A DNA stretch of 31,326 nucleotides from GCA-2689995 sp964529325 (GTDB taxonomy: Bacteria; Fidelibacterota; Marinisomatia; SCGC-AAA003-L08; GCA-2689995), in NCBI GenBank assembly GCA_964529325.1, contig CAZGWH010000023.1, forward strand, positions 1 to 31,326, read 5' to 3'. The position numbers were made by a program, and so were the translations under genes. The notes under the pieces are model-generated. The model had not been told where the DNA came from. It saw only the letters and a list, made by a program, of their open reading frames with translations, and ran no database searches. Positions 16,443 to 23,710 of this stretch are shown piece by piece. Within the stretch, counting starts at the first letter, position 1. The number at the start of each line of letters is the position of its first letter.

Positions 16443-16995
16443 ACGAGTATTTATAGGAATTCCTGTAAGAGTGAATTTAAGTACAATGGTCGAAATGGTT
16501 CAAACAACAATTGATGCACCTTATGGTGATATTAAGTGGGTCTTTGGAAAGAATTTACATATGACACTTTCTTTTTTAGGTAATTTAGATGAAAAGAAAA
16601 TAGAGGAATTAAGCCAAAAATTAGAAACTCTTAAGTTTGGCTCCCCATTTAATTGTGTGTTAACTCATACTGGGATTTTTCCTGATGTAAAAGAACCTCG
16701 TGTTTTTTGGTTAGGCATAGATAGAGGTAAAGATAGAGTAAATGGAATTGTTGAACAAATAAATAACATATTAAAAGAATTAGATTTACCCTTTGATGAT
16801 AAATTATTTATTCCTCATGTAACGATTGGTCGTGTGAAAAATAAAGAAAATGTGTGGAAAATAGGTTCAGATAATTACTTAAATGCCGTATTTTCACCTA
16901 CGAGATTCCCCGTGAATTCAGTACATTTGTATCAAAGTGAATTAACCCAACAAGGGGTTAAGTTTACAACAATCGTTTCAAATAACTTACAATAA
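16429..16995 (+). CDS. thpR: RNA 2',3'-cyclic phosphodiesterase (2H family), non-canonical start
   Basis: About 188 residues. The two HxT motifs of the 2H phosphoesterase superfamily are present: NLHMTLSFLG (His44) and FIPHVTIGRVK (His130). The first strand KRVFIGIPV lies upstream of the GTG at 16471, so that GTG is too late. In frame, the open region begins at 16420 and has no ATG/GTG/TTG before the strand. AAGGAG (16418-16423) fits a start at ATT 16429 (spacer 5) or TTA 16432 (spacer 8). The protein hydrolyses 2',3'-cyclic phosphate RNA ends in vitro and belongs to the LigT/ThpR family. It overlaps the cinA end by 14 bases and precedes recA by 13. Confidence 0.82.
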   Translation: MLENKRVFIGIPVRVNLSTMVEMVQTTIDAPYGDIKWVFGKNLHMTLSFLGNLDEKKIEELSQKLETLKFGSPFNCVLTHTGIFPDVKEPRVFWLGIDRGKDRVNGIVEQINNILKELDLPFDDKLFIPHVTIGRVKNKENVWKIGSDNYLNAVFSPTRFPVNSVHLYQSELTQQGVKFTTIVSNNLQ

Positions 16996-17008
16996 AGAGG
17001 ACTTTAAT

Positions 17009-18010
17009 ATGGAAAGCAAAGCAAAAGATAAAAATTTAGATTTAGCCATTTCCCAAATTGAGAGACAATTTGGGAAAGGCTCAATAATGAAAATGGGTGA
17101 TAAAAAAGCCTTAAGTATTGAACATATTTCAACAGGTTCAATTTCATTAGATGCAGCTATTGGAATAGGTGGTATTCCCAAAGGACGAATTATAGAAATT
17201 TATGGTCCTGAATCATCTGGTAAAACAACATTAACTTTGCACATAATTGCTGAGGCTCAAAGAGCGGGTGGTTCGGCAGCTTTTATTGATGCAGAACATG
17301 CGTTAGATCCGATTTATGCAAAAAAATTGGGGGTAGATACAGACATCTTATTAATTTCACAACCAGATACAGGTGAACAGGCTTTAGAAATTACGGAAAC
17401 TCTTGTGAGAAGTGGAGCATTGGATGTAATTGTAATTGATTCTGTTGCTGCATTAGTTCCTAAAAATGAATTAGATGGTGAGATGGGTGATTCTCACATG
17501 GGATTGCAAGCAAGATTAATGTCGCAAGCGTTAAGAAAATTAACAGGTACTGTTGCTAAATCTAAAACATCAGTTATTTTTATAAATCAATTACGACATA
17601 AAATTGGTGTAATGTTTGGAAGTCCTGAAACAACAACGGGAGGGAATGCGCTTAAATTTTATTCATCACTTCGACTAGACATTAGGAGAATTGGTCAAAT
17701 TAAAGATGCTGACCAAGTAGTTGGAAATAGAACTCGTGTTAAAGTTGTAAAAAATAAAGTCGCCCCACCATTTAGACAGACAGAATTTGATATAATGTAC
17801 GGAGAAGGTATTTCATATATTGGTGATTTATTAGATCTTGCGGTTACAGCAAATATTGTTCAAAAAATGGGTGCATGGTTTTCTTATGGTGATGCTAAGA
17901 TTGGGCAAGGCCGTGAAAAAGCAAAACGATACTTAGCTGAAAATGAATCTACCACAATTGAAATAACCGAAAAAGTAAAATCATTTTTAGGAATAGAAAC
18001 TGAAAAATAA
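17009..18010 (+). CDS. recA: Recombinase RecA
   Basis: 333 residues with AGAGG (16996-17000) before the ATG. N-terminal QIERQFGKGSIMKMGD, Walker A GPESSGKTT at 66-74, IDAEHALD, the Walker B strand LDVIVIDSVAALVP, loop L1 GEMGDSHMGLQARLMSQAL, and loop L2 with INQLRHKIGVMFGSPETTTGGNALKF are all present. It binds single-stranded DNA, drives strand exchange and triggers SOS. The C-terminal tail is short and not strongly acidic. The position after cinA-thpR resembles the cinA-recA operons of Firmicutes. I see no LexA-type operator in the 13-base gap before it, so transcription probably comes from upstream. Confidence 0.98.
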   Translation: MESKAKDKNLDLAISQIERQFGKGSIMKMGDKKALSIEHISTGSISLDAAIGIGGIPKGRIIEIYGPESSGKTTLTLHIIAEAQRAGGSAAFIDAEHALDPIYAKKLGVDTDILLISQPDTGEQALEITETLVRSGALDVIVIDSVAALVPKNELDGEMGDSHMGLQARLMSQALRKLTGTVAKSKTSVIFINQLRHKIGVMFGSPETTTGGNALKFYSSLRLDIRRIGQIKDADQVVGNRTRVKVVKNKVAPPFRQTEFDIMYGEGISYIGDLLDLAVTANIVQKMGAWFSYGDAKIGQGREKAKRYLAENESTTIEITEKVKSFLGIETEK

Positions 18011-18022
18011 TATTTTAATAAT

Positions 18023-19312
18023 TTGTATAGGGTAAAATTTATTTCCAGAATTATTTTATTAGCAATATTTAGTATAATCTTATTTTCTACTCTTGCTTTT
18101 CCTACTGAATTAGATTTTGAAATTGTGGTACAAGAGGAAGGTGCTTCAACTAAAAATCTTATTTTCCATACTATGAATAATCAATTTCTCGCTATTTTAG
18201 ATAGTAACTTAAATCCATATTGGCAAATAAAAGTTAGTGAAATAGGTTTAGATTTCAAAGTAAATCAAAATAATTTAACTTATTTCCAGAAAGATAGTAC
18301 TTCTTGGATTGTATTAAATTCAGATATGCAAGAGGTTGATACTTTAAAATGTACAAACGGACTAAAAGCTGATTATCACGATATTCAATTATTAGAAAAT
18401 GGTGGTTATATTTTGCAATCATATCACGATGAAATTATGGATATGTCTCAATATATTCCAGATGGATATACAAATGCAGTTGTAAATGAATTGGTCATTC
18501 AAGAATTTGATATTAATCATAATTTAGTTTTTGAGTGGTATGCTCATAATCATTTAAATATTGGTGATTATTCAACTTTAAATTTATTTCTTGCTGATTT
18601 TACATGGATGCATGGTAATAGTATTGAAATTGATTTGGATGAAAACTTGATTTTATCAAATAGACGCAGTAGTGAAGCAATTAAAATAGATAGAAATACA
18701 GGTAATGTTATTTGGATTTTAGGTGGTCCAATGAGTGATTTTACATTTCTCAATGATTCCTTTAATGGATTTTCTAAACAACATGATGTGAGAAGATTAC
18801 AAAATGGTAATATCTTAATTTTTGATAATGGTACACAGCATACTCCACAAATATCTCGAATTGTTGAATATGAATTAAATGTAGAAAATATGACTGCTGA
18901 TTTAATTTGGGAATATAGCCATCCTGAGGAATATGTGGGATTATCGATGGGTAGTGTTCAACGATTAGAAAATGGAAATACATTAATTAATTGGGGGAAT
19001 ATTTCAAATTCAGGTGCTATTATTACAGAAGTTAATATGGATAAAGAAATTGTCATGGAACTCCATTTTTCAATGGGTAATAATATTTATAAAGTTCGAA
19101 AAAATGATTGGCAATTCAATATTAATTTAATGAAAGCTGATTTAAATTTAGATCAAATAATCAATATTTTAGATATATTAGCTGTTGTTAATATTATTTT
19201 AGACTCTAATTCCTCAAGTACTGTTTTTCAATTATTTAAATGTGATTTAAATACTGATGGAGAAATTAATATTGCAGATGTTATTTCAATGATATCACTT
19301 ATTTTGCAATAG
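18023..19312 (+). CDS. Secreted arylsulfotransferase-family protein with dockerin-like tail
   Basis: 429 residues from TTG; the signal peptide spans about 1-26 (ISRIILLAIFSIILFSTLAFP). Residues about 50-365 match the arylsulfotransferase/ASST propeller: DYHDIQLLENGGYIL, TWMHGNSIEIDLDENLILSNR, IDRNTGNVIWILGG, QHDVRRLQNGNILIFDNG and SVQRLENGNTLINWG. The three conserved His are candidates for the catalytic set. The C-terminus has two dockerin-like Ca loops (ADLNLDQIINILDILAVVNIIL and CDLNTDGEINIADVISMISLIL). AssT moves sulfate between phenolic compounds in the periplasm; the substrate here is unknown. It starts 12 bases after recA, probably without functional connection, and converges on the minus-strand stator genes 18 bases later. 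Confidence 0.75.
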   Translation: MYRVKFISRIILLAIFSIILFSTLAFPTELDFEIVVQEEGASTKNLIFHTMNNQFLAILDSNLNPYWQIKVSEIGLDFKVNQNNLTYFQKDSTSWIVLNSDMQEVDTLKCTNGLKADYHDIQLLENGGYILQSYHDEIMDMSQYIPDGYTNAVVNELVIQEFDINHNLVFEWYAHNHLNIGDYSTLNLFLADFTWMHGNSIEIDLDENLILSNRRSSEAIKIDRNTGNVIWILGGPMSDFTFLNDSFNGFSKQHDVRRLQNGNILIFDNGTQHTPQISRIVEYELNVENMTADLIWEYSHPEEYVGLSMGSVQRLENGNTLINWGNISNSGAIITEVNMDKEIVMELHFSMGNNIYKVRKNDWQFNINLMKADLNLDQIINILDILAVVNIILDSNSSSTVFQLFKCDLNTDGEINIADVISMISLILQ

Positions 19313-19330
19313 AAATACAATCAATTTTTA

Positions 19331-20068
19331 TTAATTTTGATTTAAACTAATATTATTTACTTCATTTAATTTACTTTCAGAATCTGTAATTAATCTAAAA
19401 CTTACTCTTCGAGATGCTAATTCATCTTCAACTCGAAATTGATTTTGTTTATTAAAAATTAACCTGCTTGAAGAATAACCTACTGAAGTTATTTTGTTAC
19501 GAGTCCAATAATCATTTTCTCCTATAGATACACCTTCAATCTCTATTCCTAAAATATGCTTTAAAACATTTGAACTTCTTTTTTGTGATAATTTCATGTT
19601 ATTAATATATGCTTCTAATCCTCGTTGCTTACCTTCACCCCAATCACTACTAGTATGTCCTTCTATTTGGATTGCTGTAATTTTATCTATAAATTGTTCA
19701 TTTTTAATAATAAATATATATCGTGGAAAGAAATCATCTAATATTTTTTTAAAATTTTCTGATAATTCATAAATTCCCTTATCAAATAAAACTTCAGAAC
19801 TATTAAATTTAAAGGATAATGTTTGTGGATTGAAACTTGCATCCCAATTCTCAAAATCATCGGAGAATTCTTCTTTGATTTTTGATTCTATTTCAGTTTT
19901 AATTTTTTCATAATCTATGACAATATCTTTTGCCGATTCAGCTAAATCACCTGCTATTTTAATATAGTTAATTGCAATGAATAGAAAAATAATAGTCAGA
20001 CCTATCATTACATCAGAGACATAAGTCCAATAATCATCTGTCTTATTATTATTTAAATTTTTAGACAT
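19331..20068 (-). CDS. ZorB/MotB-like stator protein with OmpA domain, copy 2 (membrane Asp present)
   Basis: 245 residues. A short cytoplasmic head is followed by one membrane helix (about 17-38: VSDVMIGLTIIFLFIAINYI). It carries Asp19 at the place of the proton-carrying Asp of MotB (E. coli Asp32) and ZorB. A coiled linker (about 45-70) and a C-terminal OmpA-like peptidoglycan-binding domain follow (about 125-235: IQIEGHTSSDWG, NMKLSQKRSSNVLKHIL, KITSVGYSSSRL, DELASRRVSFRLIT). It is a clear paralogue of the adjacent upstream gene along its whole length and shares one base with it. With the ZorA-like gene it would form a 5:2-type ion-driven stator. This is the last gene of the minus-strand unit; no known Zorya effector follows. 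Confidence 0.8.
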   Translation of the reverse strand: MSKNLNNNKTDDYWTYVSDVMIGLTIIFLFIAINYIKIAGDLAESAKDIVIDYEKIKTEIESKIKEEFSDDFENWDASFNPQTLSFKFNSSEVLFDKGIYELSENFKKILDDFFPRYIFIIKNEQFIDKITAIQIEGHTSSDWGEGKQRGLEAYINNMKLSQKRSSNVLKHILGIEIEGVSIGENDYWTRNKITSVGYSSSRLIFNKQNQFRVEDELASRRVSFRLITDSESKLNEVNNISLNQN

Positions 20069-20772
20069 TAACTATTTTTATTAACTATTTTACTTAATTC
20101 ACTTAAAGCATCAGTAACAATTCTAAAAGCAACTCTTCTAGAGGAAATTTCATCTTCAACATATTTTTGACCGAATTGTTTGTATTTAATTTGACTTGAA
20201 GAATAACCTACAGAAGTGATTCTGTTTCGGGTCCAATTATCATTTATACCAATACCATTTAAATTTAAAATAAAATCTAATACAGAAGAACTCCTTTCTT
20301 GTGATAATTGCATATTCCCTATATATGCAGACAGACCTTCTTCCCTGCCCCATTCACTACTAGTATGACCTTCGATGTGAATTGCTGATATAAATTGTCT
20401 AAATTTGCCCTGTTTTATTATTTTTAAATATCTAGGAAAAAAATCCATTAATACAGTTTTAAATTGAGGAGTTAATTCAGCACTTCCTTTTTTAAATAAA
20501 ACCTCTGGACTATTAAATTGAAATGTTAATGTTGAAGGGTCAACTAATGCATCCCATTCACTAAACTCATGTAAAAATTCAATTTTTATTGATGCAATAA
20601 TTTCTTCTTTAACTTCTTCATATTTTTCTACTATATCTTGTGCTTCTTTATTTTCTTTTTTAACATTTTGAATATATGTAATTGCAATAAAAAGGAAAAT
20701 TACCATTAACCCTGACATGATTGCTGATACATGGATACTAAATTCTCCTTCATCTTTATAAATTTTGGACAT
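20068..20772 (-). CDS. ZorB/MotB-like stator protein with OmpA domain, copy 1 (membrane Asp replaced by Ala)
   Basis: 234 residues, same architecture as the next gene: membrane helix about 15-36 (VSAIMSGLMVIFLFIAITYI), coiled linker, and an OmpA domain (IHIEGHTSSEWG, NMQLSQERSSSVLDFIL, RITSVGYSSSQI, DEISSRRVAFRIVT). Aligning the helices, VSAIMSGLMVIFLFIA against VSDVMIGLTIIFLFIA puts Ala17 (codon GCA) where copy 2 has Asp. This copy therefore lacks the residue that carries protons in MotB and ZorB. The OmpA half looks intact, so it is not a decayed gene. Possible roles are a heterodimer partner for copy 2, a regulatory or plug subunit, or a subunit using another residue. It shares one base with the ZorA-like gene upstream. 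Confidence 0.8.
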   Translation of the reverse strand: MSKIYKDEGEFSIHVSAIMSGLMVIFLFIAITYIQNVKKENKEAQDIVEKYEEVKEEIIASIKIEFLHEFSEWDALVDPSTLTFQFNSPEVLFKKGSAELTPQFKTVLMDFFPRYLKIIKQGKFRQFISAIHIEGHTSSEWGREEGLSAYIGNMQLSQERSSSVLDFILNLNGIGINDNWTRNRITSVGYSSSQIKYKQFGQKYVEDEISSRRVAFRIVTDALSELSKIVNKNS

Positions 20773-22019
20773 TAAACTATTGTTATTTTTTCATCTTCTG
20801 ATTCTTTTTCTAATAATGTTTTAAGAGTAAATATTAGTCTTTTATTATTATCTGACAATTGTTGTGTTTGATCATCAGACTCTTTTAATAATTTTTTAAT
20901 ATTTGTATTTAATTCTTGAAGTTCAATTACTGATCTCACTTGCCATTTTCCAGATTCATCAGCTTCCACTGATTTTTTTTCAAATGATTGGCTCATTTTC
21001 TCAGTTGCTTCTAACATAGTTTTACCAAGGTTTTCAGAGAATTGACTCATGTTTTGTTCTATTTCTGGTAATACTTCTTTAGTAGAATCACCAACAGAAA
21101 TTGCTAATTTATCTATCATATTTATTAGTTCATTATTTGTTGATTTGATTGAACTTATGAACTCTTGAAACTTTTTATTTAAAATTTTATTTTGATCTTC
21201 ATTAAACTGTTCTGATTGAAACCCAACTTTTTTTATTCCATCCGCAATATTACTCATTATCATTGCTAATGATTCGTTGTCTTTTCCTGATAATTTCGAA
21301 TTTAGTTCTTCAATTTTATCTGTGTAATCACCTTTGTTTATTATTTCTTTTAGTAATAGTAGAACCTTATCTTGATTATCATTATTATCTACACCTGTTT
21401 CAATGCCTATAGAATTGGATATTCTATTTATAAATGATAATAAGTTTTCATTATGTGATTTATTACTCTCTAATAACTCTTGAATTTTATTTTCTAAAGT
21501 ATTATTAATTTTACCATCATTATTTTGGGACTGGTTTTTTAAATGATTGATTCCTTCTAAAATATCTTCTAAAATTATTCCCATTGATTGGTTGTCTTTT
21601 CCAGATAATTTTAAATTAAGTTCGTCAAACTTGGATGAATAATTATTTTTTTCAAGAATTTCCTTTAAAATAGGAATGATGTATTCTTCATCATTTGAAA
21701 ATGTTTCTGTTTCAATTTCTTTATGGATTTCTTCAAATTCTTCGTCATTACTTAATTCAAACTTTATTAATATAGTGAGTACAATTCCGGTTATTGAAGA
21801 AATAAATGCTAACCGAAGACCTTCTAATAATTTAGGTACACTAGTATCAATATTATTTACATCGAAGAAATATAGTCCAATTGCAATCCCAGTAAAAGTA
21901 CCTAAAATTCCAAGTGAAGATAAAATAGTTGGTAATATAAACTTATGCTTTGGATGTTTTCTCAGCAAAACATAAAAAGCTAATATTATTATAATTGATA
22001 GTGGAGTTAAAAAATTCAA
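20772..22019 (-). CDS. ZorA-like MotA/TolQ/ExbB proton-channel protein with long tail
   Basis: 415 residues. Three membrane helices: about 3-19, 28-52 (ILSSLGILGTFTGIAIGLYFF) and 68-87 (LRLAFISSITGIVLTILIK). The ILGTFTGI...SVPKLLEGLRLAF.SSITGI pattern is the MotA/TolQ/ExbB domain in its ZorA form. A cytoplasmic tail of about 325 residues follows, predicted helical and coiled, with two copies of an approximately 89-residue unit (117-205 and 222-310). ZorA tails reach into the cytoplasm and relay phage-infection signals in known Zorya. This tail is shorter than that of the large type I/II proteins. It heads a three-gene minus-strand unit with two ZorB-like genes. A housekeeping or surface stator is an alternative to defence. 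Confidence 0.78.
   Translation of the reverse strand: MNFLTPLSIIIILAFYVLLRKHPKHKFILPTILSSLGILGTFTGIAIGLYFFDVNNIDTSVPKLLEGLRLAFISSITGIVLTILIKFELSNDEEFEEIHKEIETETFSNDEEYIIPILKEILEKNNYSSKFDELNLKLSGKDNQSMGIILEDILEGINHLKNQSQNNDGKINNTLENKIQELLESNKSHNENLLSFINRISNSIGIETGVDNNDNQDKVLLLLKEIINKGDYTDKIEELNSKLSGKDNESLAMIMSNIADGIKKVGFQSEQFNEDQNKILNKKFQEFISSIKSTNNELINMIDKLAISVGDSTKEVLPEIEQNMSQFSENLGKTMLEATEKMSQSFEKKSVEADESGKWQVRSVIELQELNTNIKKLLKESDDQTQQLSDNNKRLIFTLKTLLEKESEDEKITIV
21090..21671 (-). repeat. Tandem internal duplication in the ZorA-like tail (period 315 bp)
   Basis: Residues 117-205 and 222-310 align without gaps at an offset of 105 residues: ILKEILEKNNY/LLKEIINKGDY, FDELNLKLSGKDNQS/IEELNSKLSGKDNES, and ENLLSFINRI/NELINMIDKL. 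The match is visible in DNA too: the stretches around 21287 and 21602 keep TTGTCTTTTCC.GATAATTT. This indicates a duplication that lengthened the coiled tail. Confidence 0.8.
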
Positions 22020-22265
22020 TTCATTTTTCCCTTTATTCAGAATGTTAAATATAACAAGTTGAGTTAATTCAATTATAATAAAAATCTAATTAATTTTATT
22101 CTTAGATTGAATTTAATTTGAAACTATTAATTTTTGAAATATATTTTCTAATATTTTAATTTCAGTATATTTTTTTGATGATTTACTAATTTAAAATAAA
22201 TAAATCTTCATGTAAAATAAATAGCTAATCACTATTAAATTTTCTATCAAGATTAGGAGTAAATA

Positions 22266-22619
22266 TTGAAAATTGAATACATGACAAGGGGAGATTGGGG
22301 TAAGATTAAAGCTTATTTCAATATTGTAACTGAAGAAGGATTTATTATTAAAGGGCTGAAATTAATTGATGGCATAAATGGTAAATTTGTTGGCTTTCCA
22401 AGTAAGAAAAATGATGCAGGGGAATATAAAGATACTGTATTTGCATCTAAAGAATTAAGAGTAAAACTAACCCAATTTGCGATAAAAGAATATGGTAGTG
22501 ATACATCGTCTAATTTTGGTAATGGTGGGAATGTACCAAATGATTTTAATAATCAAATGCCTGCTCCACAGACAGCACCTGCACCAGCTCAAGCATACGA
22601 CGACGACATTCCTTTTTAG
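22266..22619 (+). CDS. SpoVG-domain protein ending in an SSB C-terminal peptide
   Basis: 117 residues from TTG, with AGGAG (22255-22259) six bases upstream. Residues about 10-78 resemble SpoVG: KIKAYFNIVTEEGFIIKGLKLID, GINGKFVGFPSKKNDAGEYKDTVF, then a C-terminal helix ending IKEYG. SpoVG proteins bind DNA or RNA site-specifically. Residues about 80-108 are a Gly/Asn/Pro/Gln/Ala-rich linker like that of SSB, and the protein ends YDDDIPF, identical to the SSB tip that recruits RecO, RecQ, PriA, exonuclease I and others. No OB fold is present, so it is not ordinary SSB. I infer a nucleic-acid binder that joins the SSB interaction network. fluC follows after 5 bases. Confidence 0.8.
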   Translation: MKIEYMTRGDWGKIKAYFNIVTEEGFIIKGLKLIDGINGKFVGFPSKKNDAGEYKDTVFASKELRVKLTQFAIKEYGSDTSSNFGNGGNVPNDFNNQMPAPQTAPAPAQAYDDDIPF

Positions 22620-22624
22620 AAAAA

Positions 22625-22996
22625 ATGTCGCAAATTATTGCAGTTGGAATTGGTGGTTTTTTAGGTGCAACCTTTAGATATATAATTGGACTTAATCTAT
22701 TAAATCAATTTTCTAAATCCTATACACCTACTTTAATCATAAATGTAATGGGTTGTTTCTTATTTGGATATTTAGTTAATCACCGTATTCTTGAAAATTC
22801 GCACTACCCAATAAAAGAGTTTATTTTAATTGGAGTTTTAGGTGGATTCACAACTTTTTCGACTTTTGGATTTGAATTTATTTCTCTAATTCAAAAAGGA
22901 CAACAGCAAACTGCATTTTTGTATATTGGACTAAGTATTATTTTGGGCGGAATTGGAATTTGGATAGGAATAATTTTTTATCGATTTTTTTCATAA
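22625..22996 (+). CDS. crcB: Fluoride channel FluC/CrcB
   Basis: 123 residues with four membrane helices, the normal size. Family blocks: IGGFLGATFRYIIG near the N-terminus, PTLIINVMGCFLFGYLV (the conserved Asn of the pore helix) and GVLGGFTTFSTFGFE (the Phe-box and Thr/Ser track). FluC proteins are dual-topology dimers that let fluoride leave the cell. No fluoride riboswitch is visible upstream, because the gene starts 5 bases after the SpoVG-SSB-tail gene. Regulation is probably shared with that gene. Confidence 0.93.
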   Translation: MSQIIAVGIGGFLGATFRYIIGLNLLNQFSKSYTPTLIINVMGCFLFGYLVNHRILENSHYPIKEFILIGVLGGFTTFSTFGFEFISLIQKGQQQTAFLYIGLSIILGGIGIWIGIIFYRFFS

Positions 22997-23020
22997 ATAA
23001 CATGTTTAAAACGGAGAGTA

Positions 23021-23695
23021 ATGATGGCGTGGTTTTTTAAATTTTTAAATTCATCAATTGGTAAGAAATTTATTATGGCACTTACTGGATTATTATTAAG
23101 TTTATTTTTAATTATCCATTTGGGCAATAATTTAATGTTATTGGTTGATAAAGATACATTTAATGGTTTAGTTGGTGGATTAGGTGGTTTAAAACCACTA
23201 GTTCGAATTATTGAAGTTTTATTAGCAGTACTTTTCTTGATACATATTATTAATGGTATTCGATTAACTATTCAAAATAAAAAGTCGACGCAACAGGGGT
23301 ATAAAGTAAATAGTGGGTCTGAAACAGCTTCAATTTCCTCACGAACAATGGCTATATCTGGGATTACAATTTTAGCATTTCTTATTTTTCATTTAAGAAC
23401 AATTTGGGTGAAATTCCAAGAAATGCATGAAACTCATAATCATGAATTTTTTGATGTAATAGTGTCTTCTCAAATTGGATTCGGAAATATATGGGTTACT
23501 ACTTTTTATATAATTACGTTAATATTATTAGCAATGCATCTAAAACATGGTTTCCAGTCGGCATTTCAAACATTTGGACTATCTGATAGTCGGTATAAAA
23601 CAATAATAAATTATATGGCAATATTTTTTTGGTTCGTAATTCCCGGGTTATTTATTACAATTGCTGTATATTTTGGTTTCATCTTTAAAGCTTAA
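23021..23695 (+). CDS. sdhC: Succinate dehydrogenase cytochrome b subunit
   Basis: 224 residues with five membrane helices, of the fused diheme cytochrome b558 type found in Bacteroidetes, Bacillus and Chlorobi relatives. Candidate heme-ligand His lie in LFLIIHLGNNL, LFLIHIINGIRL, LIFHLRTIW and LAMHLKHGFQSAFQ. It anchors SdhAB in the inner membrane and passes electrons to or from menaquinone. GGAG at 23013-23016 fits either the ATG at 23021 or the next codon (23024). It heads sdhC-sdhA-sdhB with short gaps. Confidence 0.92.
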   Translation: MMAWFFKFLNSSIGKKFIMALTGLLLSLFLIIHLGNNLMLLVDKDTFNGLVGGLGGLKPLVRIIEVLLAVLFLIHIINGIRLTIQNKKSTQQGYKVNSGSETASISSRTMAISGITILAFLIFHLRTIWVKFQEMHETHNHEFFDVIVSSQIGFGNIWVTTFYIITLILLAMHLKHGFQSAFQTFGLSDSRYKTIINYMAIFFWFVIPGLFITIAVYFGFIFKA

Positions 23696-23710
23696 TAAAA
23701 GGGTTAAACA

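Noticed and set aside
19319..19342. AATCAA...TTGATT hairpin between the convergent arylsulfotransferase-like and ZorB-like genes
   Set aside because: A 6-bp AT-rich stem with a 12-base loop is too weak to call a terminator in DNA of this composition.
19331..22019. The minus-strand stator unit as a recent mobile insertion
   Set aside because: No integrase, direct repeats, target-site duplication or tRNA is visible at its edges, and its base composition matches its neighbours.
22083..22108. AATCTAA...TTAGATT inverted repeat in the divergent gap before the SpoVG-like gene
   Set aside because: Seven bp with a 12-base loop in a 246-base AT-rich gap is near chance; no promoter elements could be fixed around it.
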